A stretch of DNA of 64,000 nt from Streptomyces camelliae (GTDB taxonomy: Bacteria; Actinomycetota; Actinomycetes; Streptomycetales; Streptomycetaceae): the NCBI RefSeq assembly GCF_027625935.1, contig NZ_CP115301.1, positions 209,285-273,284 on the forward strand. The letters are read 5' to 3'. The notes beneath the pieces are model-generated. The model searched no databases and had not been told where the DNA came from. It worked only from the letters and a program-made list of their open reading frames with translations. The translations under genes and the position numbers were made by a program. Every line of letters starts with the position of its first letter. The stretch's first letter is position 1. This document shows, piece after piece, positions 1 through 7,804 of this stretch.

Positions 1-572
1 AGTACGACGGCGGCGGCGCCGTCGGCGAATATGTAGCCCGGTTCGCAGTTGAAGCGATCGATGTGGGGCTGGCGCCACACATCACCGGCGACGACGAGGG
101 CGGCGCGGTCCTGGGAGGCGAGCAGGCGATGCGCGGCGAGGGTGAGGGAGTTGAGCCCGGCCGCGCACCCGCCCGACATCTCGGCGGCGAAGGCACACGG
201 AGAGCGGACGGCCTCGGCGATTGCCGTGGCCACGCTGTACAGCGGCGGGCGGGTGAAGGGAAATACGCTCACGAAGAACACGGCGCCGATGTCCGTGCCG
301 GACATGTCCGCGCGCGTGGTGGCCGCCAGGGCGGCGGCGTACGCGAGGTCGAGGAGGGTGTCCGATTCCTTCGCGACGGTGACGGCGCTGTATCCGGTGA
401 TCTTGGCGTCTTCTTCCGAGATCAGCCCGTCGCGAACGGCTTGTTCGAGGGGCAGAGCAGGTGGGATCTGGGCTGCCGCCGAGGCGATGTGGAGTCCGGG
501 CCCCGACGTGAAGTCGATAGCGCTGGGGGCCAAGGCCGGGAAGGTGGGCGTTGCCGGAACCGGGGTATTCAT
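1..572 (-). CDS. KAS III-like acyltransferase, 3' end beyond window
   Basis: The protein starts at ATG 572 (MNTPVPATPTFPALAP) behind a GAGGGGG ribosome site and runs off the left edge after about 190 residues. It aligns over its whole length with the paralogue at 4019-5062 (shared WRQPHIDRFNC and FADGAAAVV). The cysteine nucleophile position is seen in MSGGCAAGLNSL. The family (ketoacyl synthase III-like, CerJ/AviN type) moves acyl groups from carrier protein or CoA onto hydroxyl or other acceptors rather than elongating fatty acids. It lies just downstream of the ECF41 sigma gene and has its own copy of the local ECF-type promoter. Substrate unknown. Confidence 0.85.
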   Translation of the reverse strand, partial: MNTPVPATPTFPALAPSAIDFTSGPGLHIASAAAQIPPALPLEQAVRDGLISEEDAKITGYSAVTVAKESDTLLDLAYAAALAATTRADMSGTDIGAVFFVSVFPFTRPPLYSVATAIAEAVRSPCAFAAEMSGGCAAGLNSLTLAAHRLLASQDRAALVVAGDVWRQPHIDRFNCEPGYIFADGAAAVV

Positions 573-615
573 GGTGCCCCCTCGCTGGTGGTGTGTGGCG
601 GGTCGTTCGCTCGTG

Positions 616-648
616 AGTACGACAGGAGAACCTGCCGGAATGTCAGGC
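616..648 (-). promoter_or_regulatory. ECF-type promoter, copy A
   Basis: On the minus strand, TGACATTCCGG is followed after 10 nt by TGTCGTACT. The same two blocks with the same spacing occur at 1681 and 6830. It lies about 45 nt upstream of the KAS III-like start codon and directly after the stop of the ECF41 gene, so it is well placed to drive the KAS gene. Confidence 0.7.
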
Positions 649-666
649 GAGGTGCCGTAATACGGA

Positions 667-1599
667 TCAGACCGTCGTCCAGGGCCGCAGCTTCTCGGGG
701 TTGAGCACCGCCCAGATGTGCTTGATCCGGTCGTCGACGACATCGAAGGCCAGCACCGCCACCGTGAGGCCGTCCTGCAGGCTCACCAGCCCGGGCTGAC
801 CGTTGACCGTACGCTCCAGGATCGTCAAAGGTGCCCGCTCGGCGAGATCGACGCAGGCGCGCGCGATCAGCTCGCCGCCCTCGACCGGCCGGGACACGGC
901 GGAGACCACGCCGCCGCCGTCGGCGATCACCGTGGCGTTGGGATCGAGCAGGCCGATGAGGCCGCCGATGTCCTTGGCCTCCCACACCTGCTTGAACCCC
1001 CTGACGATGTCGGCCTGCCGGACCGTCGAGGTCGCGGAGGCCCGCGAGGAGCTGACGCGGCGGCGGGCGGAGGAGGCCAACTGGCGGCAGGCCGCCGGCG
1101 TCCGGCCGACGATCTCGGCCACCTCGGCGAAGGAGTAGCGGAAGACGTCGTGCAGGACGAAGGCCACCCGCTCGGCCGGGGTCATCGACTCCAGCACGAC
1201 GAGGAACGCCATGCTGACCGACTCGTCGAGGGTGACCCGGTCGGCCGGGTCCATGTGCGTGCCGCCCGACCGCGCCGTGGACCACTCCGTGCGTTCCGGA
1301 AGCGGCTCCGGGATCCATTCGCCCACATACGTCTCGCGCCGAACCCGGGCCGAGCCGAGCAGGTTGAGGCAGACACGGCTGGTCACCGTCGTCAGCCAGG
1401 CGCCCGGGGATTCGATGGCGTCCTGATCCTCGCGCGGCATCGCGTACCACCGGGCGTAGGTCTCCTGGACGGCGTCCTCGGCATCGGCCAGCGAGCCGAG
1501 AAGCCGGTAGGCGAGATTGATTAACTGACGCCGCTCGCTCATGATCACGCTCAGGCTTGGATCGGACCGGTCGTGCTCCGGCTCCGATTCGGTGGTCAT
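667..1599 (-). CDS. ECF41-family RNA polymerase sigma factor (SigJ-like)
   Basis: About 310 aa from MTTESEPEHDRSD; an upstream in-frame start would add 18 residues. Region 2 (INLAYRLLGSLADAEDAVQE) and region 4 (AEVAEIVGRTPAACRQLASS) are followed by a SnoaL-like C-terminal domain. The hallmarks of group ECF41 are visible: YVGEWIPEPLP after region 2, DGGG in the C-terminal domain and NPEKL near the end. In this group the C-terminal extension modulates sigma activity in place of an anti-sigma factor. Codon 26 is TTA (1522-1524), which suggests dependence on the bldA tRNA. It is divergent from the P450 gene and sits among three copies of one promoter motif that it probably recognises (inference). 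Confidence 0.9.
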   Translation of the reverse strand: MTTESEPEHDRSDPSLSVIMSERRQLINLAYRLLGSLADAEDAVQETYARWYAMPREDQDAIESPGAWLTTVTSRVCLNLLGSARVRRETYVGEWIPEPLPERTEWSTARSGGTHMDPADRVTLDESVSMAFLVVLESMTPAERVAFVLHDVFRYSFAEVAEIVGRTPAACRQLASSARRRVSSSRASATSTVRQADIVRGFKQVWEAKDIGGLIGLLDPNATVIADGGGVVSAVSRPVEGGELIARACVDLAERAPLTILERTVNGQPGLVSLQDGLTVAVLAFDVVDDRIKHIWAVLNPEKLRPWTTV

Positions 1600-1680
1600 C
1601 GCCTCACCCATCCCTCCGTCGCATCTGCCCTCACCACTTCGGCACAGCAACACATGTGGACATGAGACCGGCGCCTCGCC

Positions 1681-1710
1681 TCACATTCCGGGGAGCTGCT
1701 TTGTCGTACT
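1681..1710 (+). promoter_or_regulatory. ECF-type promoter, copy B
   Basis: TCACATTCCGG, 10 nt, then TGTCGTACT, matching copies A and C in sequence and spacing. It lies between the sigma gene (left) and the P450 gene, whose start is about 225 nt downstream. The intervening stretch is the relic of a LUD gene. Confidence 0.65.
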
Positions 1711-1723
1711 GGTGAAACAAGCA

Positions 1724-1897
1724 CATGATGCCCGACCTGAGCACCGTGTCGCGCCGCGTCGAGGGAGCGCTTGAGCGGAAGTCGAGCGGGCCGAGAAGGT
1801 CCACGGGAGCCGAGCACCATCGACCGCGCGCACATCCTGAACGCGGAGTCCTGCCCGGGGACGCGGCACCGCCCTGCTGCTCCGCGACACCGGCGCA
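1724..1897 (+). pseudogene. Remnant of LUD-domain gene (3' part)
   Basis: The stretch after promoter B reads MMPDLSTVSRRVEGALE and, in another frame, IDRAHILNAESCPGTRH. These match IVPDLSTALRRIEEH and LNRLLVLNAEPAPGRV in the last third of the intact LUD protein at 6916-7545. The nucleotides also line up, ending with CTGCTGCTCCGCG. The promoter and leader are kept, the first two thirds of the gene are missing, and the rest is frameshifted. It is therefore a deleted duplicate. An alternative P450 start at 1725 would translate this debris and is unlikely. Confidence 0.65.
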
Positions 1898-1934
1898 GGA
1901 ACTCTCGAACCATCACAACGGGAGGCGATGGAGA

Positions 1935-3113
1935 GTGGCAGTGGAGTACAGCCCCTACGACGAGCAGCTCAACGTTGACCCTTACCCGCTGTACGCGCGG
2001 CTCCGGGAGACGGCGCCCGTCCATCACAACGAAGACCTGGACATCTGGGCGCTGTCCCGGCACGCGGATGTGGACGCCGCGTTGCGTGACTCGGCGGGGT
2101 TCTCCAGCGCCAACGGTCCCCTGCTGGACTCCGCCATCTGGGGAACCGACGCGCACAAGGTGATGTCGTTCAACGCCATGGACCCGCCCGAGCACACCCG
2201 GACGCGGGCCCTGGTGTCGGCGGTGTTCAGCCCCCGGCGCATGGCCGGACTGGAGCCGCGGATCCGCGACATCGTGCGCACCCACCTCGAACCGGCAATG
2301 GAGCGCGAATCGTTCGACTTCGTCACCGATGTGGCGGCCACGGTCCCGATGGACGTGATCTCGGAACTGATCGGGGTCCCGGCCGACGACCGGGCGGAGG
2401 CGCGCCGCCTGATCAACCTCGCGTTCCACCGCCCGCCGGGCGCCCGCGACCTCACGCCCGAGAACGCCCAGGCGATGGGCGCGCTGGCGGAACACTACGT
2501 GCGCTGGGTCGACGAGCGGCGCCGCACGCCGGGCACAGACCTGCTGACCACGCTGGCGCAGGCGTCGGTCGACGGCTCCCCCCTGACCGACCAGCAGATC
2601 ATCGCCCTGCTGGGGCTGCTGGTCACGGCCGGCTATGAAACGAGCCTGCGGCTGCTGGGCAACGCCTGGTACTGGGCATGGCGGCATCCCGAGCAGCGCG
2701 CCCGCGCCTTCGACGGGCAGATCACGAACTGGGTCGAGGAGACCCTGCGTTACGACACTCCCATCCAGTACCTGGTCCGCACGCTCACCGAGGACCGGAC
2801 CCTGCACGGCGTCCGGCTGCCGAAGGGCGCGCGCGTCCTGCTGCTGATCGGCGCCGCCAACCGCGACCCCGAGGTGTTCGCGGACGCGGAACGCTTCGAC
2901 CTCGGCCGGGACACCCACCGCGCGATCAGTTTCGGGGGCGGCCCGCACTTCTGCCTCGGTGCTCCGCTGGCCCGGCTGGAGGCTCGGATCGTCCTGGACG
3001 AACTCGCGGCCCGGATCAGCGCGTACGAGATCGACCCGGACCGGATCGTCCGCGTCTACACCACCAACATCCGTGGGTTCTCCTCGCTGCCCACCACGAT
3101 CAAGCTCCGCTGA
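1935..3113 (+). CDS. Cytochrome P450
   Basis: 392 aa, usual for a soluble actinobacterial P450, starting at GTG 1935 (VAVEYSPYDEQLN) behind GGGAGGCG. Landmarks are the I-helix LLVTAGYETS, the ExxR pair Glu269/Arg272 (EETLRYD) and the haem loop FGGGPHFCLGAPLARLE with ligand Cys340. Such enzymes hydroxylate or couple substrates using ferredoxin electrons; no ferredoxin gene is adjacent. The LLM oxidoreductase gene follows after 18 bp, so the two are probably co-transcribed. The substrate is not predictable; the setting with KAS III-like and FAD monooxygenase genes suggests tailoring of a small molecule. Confidence 0.93.
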   Translation: MAVEYSPYDEQLNVDPYPLYARLRETAPVHHNEDLDIWALSRHADVDAALRDSAGFSSANGPLLDSAIWGTDAHKVMSFNAMDPPEHTRTRALVSAVFSPRRMAGLEPRIRDIVRTHLEPAMERESFDFVTDVAATVPMDVISELIGVPADDRAEARRLINLAFHRPPGARDLTPENAQAMGALAEHYVRWVDERRRTPGTDLLTTLAQASVDGSPLTDQQIIALLGLLVTAGYETSLRLLGNAWYWAWRHPEQRARAFDGQITNWVEETLRYDTPIQYLVRTLTEDRTLHGVRLPKGARVLLLIGAANRDPEVFADAERFDLGRDTHRAISFGGGPHFCLGAPLARLEARIVLDELAARISAYEIDPDRIVRVYTTNIRGFSSLPTTIKLR

Positions 3114-3131
3114 CCGGTTAGGTGACCGCAC

Positions 3132-3944
3132 ATGAAATTCGGCGTATCGACGTTCGTGACCGACAAGGGGATCGCGCCCGACGAGCTCGGGGCAGCGCTG
3201 GAGGAACGCGGGTTCGACTCGCTGTTCGTGACCGAGCACAGCCATATCCCGGTCAGCCGGGACACGCCGTTCCCTGGCGGAGGTGAGCTGCCCGAAGTCT
3301 ATTACCGCACGTTCGACCCGGTCGTGGTGCTCACCGCCGCCGCCGTCGCCACCCAGCGGCTGCGGCTGGGCACCGGCATCGCGCTGATCCCCCAGCGCGA
3401 CCCGATCGTCTTCGCCAAGGAGATGGCCTCGCTGGACCAGGTGTCCGGCGGCCGCGCCGTCCTCGGTATCGGCGCCGGCTGGAACCGGGAGGAGATGCGC
3501 GACCACGGCACCGACCCGCGCACCCGGATGGCGCTGATGCGCGAGCGCGTCCTGGCGATGAAGGAGCTGTGGACCCGCGAACAGGCCGAGTTCCACGGCA
3601 AGTACGTGGACTTCCCCCCGGCGTACTCCTGGCCGAAGCCGCTCCACCCGATACCCGTGCTGGTCGGTGGCTGGGGGCCGGGAACGTTCGACCGGGTGCT
3701 GGAGTACGGCGACGGCTGGTTCCCGTACGCCGCGAACCCCGAGGTGCTCGCCGCCGGCATCGCCGAGCTGCGGGAGCGTGCCGGGCGGCGGGTGCCGGTG
3801 GTGGTGCACGCGGCCGCGCCCGAGCCCCAGGCCGTGGTGGGCCTGACGGAGGCGGGGGTGGACGAGATCACCTTCAACCTGCCGCCCGCGCCGCGCGACG
3901 AGACCCTGCGCCGCCTTGACCGGATGGCCGGGTTGCTGGACTGA
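3132..3944 (+). CDS. LLM-class F420-dependent oxidoreductase
   Basis: 270 aa with the luciferase-like TIM barrel: MKFGVSTFVTDKG at the N-terminus, LRLGTGIALIPQRDP, VSGGRAVLGIGAGWNREEM and PIPVLVGGWGPGTFDRVLEYGDGWFP split over later strands. These blocks are typical of the TIGR03619-type F420-dependent family. It would reduce or oxidise a substrate using the deazaflavin F420. It lies 18 bp after the P450 and ends in a strong terminator, so the two form one unit. Confidence 0.88.
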   Translation: MKFGVSTFVTDKGIAPDELGAALEERGFDSLFVTEHSHIPVSRDTPFPGGGELPEVYYRTFDPVVVLTAAAVATQRLRLGTGIALIPQRDPIVFAKEMASLDQVSGGRAVLGIGAGWNREEMRDHGTDPRTRMALMRERVLAMKELWTREQAEFHGKYVDFPPAYSWPKPLHPIPVLVGGWGPGTFDRVLEYGDGWFPYAANPEVLAAGIAELRERAGRRVPVVVHAAAPEPQAVVGLTEAGVDEITFNLPPAPRDETLRRLDRMAGLLD

Positions 3945-3948
3945 CACG

Positions 3949-3997
3949 GTCGCGCGTCCGGCCGGCGGTTCGCCGAACCGCCGGCCGGACGCGCGAC
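3949..3997. terminator. Bidirectional terminator hairpin
   Basis: A perfect 22-bp inverted repeat (3949-3970 with 3976-3997) with a 5-nt loop lies between two convergent genes. It can serve the P450-LLM unit and the KAS III-like gene on the other strand. Confidence 0.85.
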
Positions 3998-4018
3998 GCG
4001 ACCGAAGTCGCCCTCGGA

Positions 4019-5062
4019 CTACTGCACCTTGAGTACTGCGGCGCTGAACTGGAATCCCACTCCCTCGCCGATCAGGAGAACGACATCACCGCTGCTGCAC
4101 CGGTCGTGGTCCATGAGATACGACAGCGCGCTGAACTGGTCGCCGGGACCGATGTGGCTCGTCGTCGCGTAGTAGTCCCACGCGGTGCGGGAAAGGGGCA
4201 CGTTCAGCATGTCCAGGTACCGCTGGAGGAAGGCCCTCCCGATGGCCGGCAGGAGCACATAGGCGACATCGTCCAGGTCGACACCGGCCAGGGAGAGGGC
4301 GGCGTCGACCGTGGACGTCAAAGCGGCTTCGAGGCGTTCGTGAGCCTCGTCGGGGGTCATGCGGGTCTCGAAGAACGCGCGGGCGCGCGCGCTGATGTCG
4401 ACGGCCGTGCGCGCCGAGGGGACGTCGGCGTGCAGCCCGCTCAGGGTGGGATCGGTGAGGGTCGCTCCGGAGAGGAGACGGGCGTACCCGGCCTCGCGGC
4501 TGAGCACGACGGCGGCGGCGCCGTCGGCGAACACGAAGTTGGGGTTGCAGTTGAAGCGATCGATGTGGGGCTGGCGCCACAGATCGCCGGCGACCACGAG
4601 GGCGGCCCGGTCGTCGGTGACCAGCAAGCGGTGCCCGGCCATGACGAGGGCATCCACACCGGCAGCGCAGGACGCGTTCGAGAGCTGGGTGGCGAAGGCG
4701 CAAGGAGAGCGGACGGCTTCGGCGATTGCTGCGGGAACGTTGTAAAGGGGCGTGTGCGTGAAGGGGAACACGCTCACGAACAGCACGCTGCGGATATCGG
4801 TGGCCGGTACGGTGGAACGCGCGATGGCCGACGAGGCGGCACCGGCCGCGAGGTCCAGGATGGTGGTTGATTCCTTCGCGATGGTGACGCCGCTGTATCC
4901 GGCTATGTCGGCGCTCTCCTGCGGGTATTGTCCGTCGCGGACGGCGTCCTCGACGGACAGGGCGGGCGGAAGCTCGGCCGCGGCTGAAGCGATGTAGATC
5001 GCGTCCCCCGCCGTGAAGTCGGTAGCGCTGGGGATCAGAGCCGGATAGGAGGACTGTGTCAT
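4019..5062 (-). CDS. KAS III-like acyltransferase (complete paralogue)
   Basis: 347 aa from ATG 5062 (MTQSSYPALIP) behind GGAAGG; a longer reading frame to 5125 lacks support. Cys132 (SNASCAAGVDAL) is the expected nucleophile. The KAS III histidine block (usually PHQAN) reads LLPAIGRAFLQ and has no His. Near the C-terminus TTSHIGPGDQFSAL occupies the place of the Asn block, a pattern of the CerJ/AviN-type acyl-transferring branch. It is probably the second gene of a unit with the FAD monooxygenase upstream. The paralogue at the window start suggests a local duplication or two acyl transfer steps. The acceptor is unknown. Confidence 0.88.
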   Translation of the reverse strand: MTQSSYPALIPSATDFTAGDAIYIASAAAELPPALSVEDAVRDGQYPQESADIAGYSGVTIAKESTTILDLAAGAASSAIARSTVPATDIRSVLFVSVFPFTHTPLYNVPAAIAEAVRSPCAFATQLSNASCAAGVDALVMAGHRLLVTDDRAALVVAGDLWRQPHIDRFNCNPNFVFADGAAAVVLSREAGYARLLSGATLTDPTLSGLHADVPSARTAVDISARARAFFETRMTPDEAHERLEAALTSTVDAALSLAGVDLDDVAYVLLPAIGRAFLQRYLDMLNVPLSRTAWDYYATTSHIGPGDQFSALSYLMDHDRCSSGDVVLLIGEGVGFQFSAAVLKVQ

Positions 5063-5180
5063 GGTGAGCCTTCCGTGTTGGCGGTTGCGGCCGTGCTTGC
5101 GGGCGGTGAACACGTAGGAGCGCACGAGGACCCGGCGACGGGCAGTCTCCCGCCGACGGGTCGTGGCTCCTGACAGGTGT

Positions 5181-6689
5181 TCAGACAGTGGGGAGCGAGT
5201 GCGCGGCCGGGGCCAGGTGTCCGACCCGCGGCGGGTCGGCCTCGTCGTAGTGCGACCACTGCCGGATCTCCCGGCAGTCGGGGCGCAGGAGCATCGCCGC
5301 GCCGGGCCGCAGCCCGAGGGCGTCGGCGGTGCCCTCGTCGAGCAGGTGGACGGCGAGCGGAATCGGCCCGGTGGCGAGGGCCCCGGCCTCGGTCCAGGGC
5401 TGTCCCTGCGGCCCGGCGAGCAGGGTGAGACCCTCGCCGACCAGGTCGATGGTGCTCACCGGGTCGGTCGGCGCCGGGGCGCCGTCCGGGGCCGGAAGCC
5501 AGTGGTGCGCCAGCCGCCCGTTGAGGTCCCACGGCAGGGTCTCGGCGCTGGTGGCGGGCTCGGTGGGCGGTGCGGCGGAGAAGTCCACGTTGTGCTTGCC
5601 GACCGGGCGGCGCTCGGTCTCGTACGAGTCGAGCAGGTCGGCCGGTGCCCATCCCCGCAACACCCAGGCGAGCTTCCAGCCGAGGTCGAAGGCGTCCTGG
5701 ATCGCGGTGTTCATGCCGGTGCCGCCCCGTGGCGTCATCCGGTGGGCCGCGTCGCCGACCAGGAAGCCGCTGCCCTCCCGATACCGCTCCGCGAGCATGG
5801 CGGCGAGCGCGAAGCTGCTGAACCGCTCGATCCGCGGCCGGAGCGTATCGACGCCCGCGGCGCGGGCCAGCAGCTTTGCCAGCTCGGCTTCTTCGAGGTC
5901 GGCCAGCCCGGCCTGGTCCGGCGTGCGTCCCCGCGCGAAGGCCCACCGGTCCCCGTGGCCCCGGCGGCTGAGGAAGCCGGCGGCGTCCGGCCGGGTGATC
6001 ATGTAGACGGCGGGTTTCCGGTCCCCGACATCGGGATTGATCGATGCCCGGAACTGGACCGCCTCGTAGGCGCCCAGGTGATCCAGGCCTTCCATGGCGA
6101 TGCCGAGCTGCTCGCGCACCGTGCTGTACGGGCCGTCCGCGCCGATCACGTAACGCGCTTCGAGCGGGTGGGTGCTCCCGGTCCGCGGGTCCAGCAGGGT
6201 GGCCCGGACGCCGTCGTCATCCTGGCGGAGCCCGGTCAGCTCGCATCCCATCCGCACCGCCGCGGTCGGCATCGTGCGCAGATGGGCGAGCAGGACCGAC
6301 TCCGTGTCGTCCTGCGGCGCCCAGGCCGGCCGGGTCGGGCTGACCAGAGCCGCCTCGGCCTGTGTCGGGATGGCCATCGGGATCTCACTGCCCGTGCCGG
6401 CGGCCAGCGACTCCGTGACGTACGTGTACGCATCGACGTCGCCCGCCCTGGCGCGTACGGCTGCCTCCAGACCCCATCGGCGCATCAGTTCCATGGTCCG
6501 GGTACTGATCAGCATGGCGCGCGACAGGGCCGACGGCTCGGCCCGCTTCTCGACGAGCAGGACATCGATCCCGTAGCCGGCCAGGGTGATGCCGGCCACC
6601 ATGCCGGCCGGACCGGCGCCCACGATCAGCACCTGGACCTGGTCCGGCAGCGATTGCCCTGATTGCCCCGATTGTCGTGATGCTGTCAT
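5181..6689 (-). CDS. FAD-dependent aromatic hydroxylase-type monooxygenase
   Basis: 502 aa starting at ATG 6689 (MTASRQSGQSGQ). The FAD-binding GAGPAGMVAGITLA lies near residue 25, YVIGADGPYSTVRE is the DG motif, and FLVGDAAHRMTPRGGTGMN is the GD motif that contacts FAD ribose. This is the PheA/MhpA-like group used in polyketide and aromatic tailoring. The C-terminal domain is thioredoxin-like in position but has no obvious CxxC. The start codon coincides with the predicted transcription start, so the mRNA is probably leaderless. The KAS III-like gene follows 118 bp downstream on the same strand. Confidence 0.92.
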   Translation of the reverse strand: MTASRQSGQSGQSLPDQVQVLIVGAGPAGMVAGITLAGYGIDVLLVEKRAEPSALSRAMLISTRTMELMRRWGLEAAVRARAGDVDAYTYVTESLAAGTGSEIPMAIPTQAEAALVSPTRPAWAPQDDTESVLLAHLRTMPTAAVRMGCELTGLRQDDDGVRATLLDPRTGSTHPLEARYVIGADGPYSTVREQLGIAMEGLDHLGAYEAVQFRASINPDVGDRKPAVYMITRPDAAGFLSRRGHGDRWAFARGRTPDQAGLADLEEAELAKLLARAAGVDTLRPRIERFSSFALAAMLAERYREGSGFLVGDAAHRMTPRGGTGMNTAIQDAFDLGWKLAWVLRGWAPADLLDSYETERRPVGKHNVDFSAAPPTEPATSAETLPWDLNGRLAHHWLPAPDGAPAPTDPVSTIDLVGEGLTLLAGPQGQPWTEAGALATGPIPLAVHLLDEGTADALGLRPGAAMLLRPDCREIRQWSHYDEADPPRVGHLAPAAHSLPTV

Positions 6690-6697
6690 GGTGTCTG

Positions 6698-6727
6698 ACG
6701 CTAGGCACCGCCCGAGTACGCCGTCAA
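6698..6727 (-). promoter_or_regulatory. Promoter giving a leaderless transcript
   Basis: On the minus strand TTGACG (6722-6727) is followed after 18 nt by TAGCGT (6698-6703). The initiation point would fall at or next to the ATG at 6689. No ribosome site is present upstream of this ATG, consistent with leaderless translation. Confidence 0.55.
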
Positions 6728-6829
6728 GGCAAGGGCAGCGGCCGTCAAGTGGCCGTCGAGCGGCGCTCGTTGGAGAGGCGTCTCCACGGCCTCGACCAAC
6801 ACTGCGGACAGGTTGTGGAGGGCTTCGCC

Positions 6830-6859
6830 TCACATTCCGGCGGGCTGTCCTGTCGTACT
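6830..6859 (+). promoter_or_regulatory. ECF-type promoter, copy C
   Basis: TCACATTCCGG, 10 nt, TGTCGTACT, identical in layout to copies A and B. The LUD gene starts about 55 nt downstream. Confidence 0.7.
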
Positions 6860-6915
6860 GATGAGACGAACGCATCGTCCAGCGAGCTGACACACTCAAC
6901 CAGTCAGGAGACACC

Positions 6916-7545
6916 ATGAACACCCCGGCTCTGCAGACGCAGTTCACCGAACCGGCGCCCGCCGAGCGCCTGGAGCAGGTGGCCGCCGCGCTGAGGGAGA
7001 AGAACTTCGACGTCGAGATCCTCGATGACGCCGCCGCCGCGCGGGCCCGCATCAAGGACCTGATCCCCGAGGGCGCCACCGTGTTCACCGGGGCCAGCGA
7101 GACCCTCCGCCTGTCCGGCATCGACGAGGACATCAACGGCAGCGGACGCTACGACTCCGTCAAGGCACGCAGCACCACCATGGACCGTGCCACCCAGATC
7201 AAGGAGATCTGGCAGCTGCTCGCCTGCCCCGACGTCATCGTGGGCAGCGCCGCCGCGGTCACGGAGACCGGCTCCGTGGTGTTCGCCTCGGCCAGTGGCA
7301 GCCAGCTGGCCGGTTACTCGGGCGCCGCGCAGCGCGTGATCTGGGTCGTCGGAGCGCAGAAGATCGTGCCCGACCTGAGCACCGCGCTGCGTCGCATCGA
7401 AGAACACTGCGTCCCGCTGGAGGACGAGCGCTGCAAGCAGGCTTACGGAGTGCCCAGCTCCCTCAACCGCCTGCTCGTCCTCAACGCCGAGCCCGCCCCC
7501 GGGCGCGTCACCCTCCTGCTGCTCCGCGAAGCCATCGGATTCTGA
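6916..7545 (+). CDS. LUD-domain protein (LutC/YkgG family)
   Basis: 209 aa with AGGAGA before the ATG. Features of the LUD fold are GATVFTGASETLR, the central DVIVGSAAAVTETGSVV and the VIWVVGAQKIVPDLSTAL segment. LutC-type proteins assist lactate oxidation, but stand-alone LUD proteins under ECF control are common in actinomycetes and lack a defined role. It has its own ECF-type promoter (copy C). A deleted second copy remains at 1724-1897. Confidence 0.85.
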   Translation: MNTPALQTQFTEPAPAERLEQVAAALREKNFDVEILDDAAAARARIKDLIPEGATVFTGASETLRLSGIDEDINGSGRYDSVKARSTTMDRATQIKEIWQLLACPDVIVGSAAAVTETGSVVFASASGSQLAGYSGAAQRVIWVVGAQKIVPDLSTALRRIEEHCVPLEDERCKQAYGVPSSLNRLLVLNAEPAPGRVTLLLLREAIGF

Positions 7546-7611
7546 CACCACCGGCAGTCACGCACGCACCTCGGGCCCGATCGGCGTGAGCACAGCGGCA
7601 GCCGCCCCGTA

Positions 7612-7629
7612 CCGGCACCCCGGTGCCGG
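7612..7629. terminator. Hairpin after LUD gene
   Basis: A perfect 8-bp stem (CCGGCACC / GGTGCCGG) with a 2-nt spacer lies 67 bp after the stop codon. It is a plausible weak terminator. Confidence 0.4.
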
Positions 7630-7740
7630 GCTGTCGTGCGGTGTGATCGGGTGCCGGGGCGCGGTCAGGTGAAGGGCGGGTTCGGGTGCCGGGTCCGCGC
7701 GAGTGCGACAGCCGGACCCGGCCATGTGTACGACACCACG

Positions 7741-7781
7741 GCGAGGGACCGGCCGTACGTACGTTCCGGCCGGTCCCTCGC
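7741..7781 (+). promoter_or_regulatory. Long hairpin in the leader of the SDR gene
   Basis: A perfect 14-bp stem (7741-7754 with 7768-7781) and a 13-nt loop end 10 nt before the AGGAGGGGAC ribosome site of the SDR. The loop contains GTACGTACG. It could be a terminator of upstream transcription or an attenuator or mRNA-stability element. Confidence 0.5.
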
Positions 7782-7804
7782 ATGAACACCAGGAGGGGAC
7801 GACC

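Noticed and set aside
1725..1934. N-terminal extension of the P450 to ATG 1725
   Set aside because: The extension translates the LUD relic and lacks P450 similarity; GTG 1935 has a good ribosome site and gives the usual length.
1596..3947. Very long minus-strand open frame opposite the P450 and LLM genes
   Set aside because: Composition is the usual high-GC shadow of real genes; no family features.
5181..7136. 651-residue version of the FAD monooxygenase
   Set aside because: The added 149 residues are antisense to the LUD gene; ATG 6689 fits the FAD motif position and the promoter.
7728..7736. Minus-strand TGTCGTAC as a fourth ECF promoter
   Set aside because: The CATTCCGG block is absent at the required 10-nt spacing.
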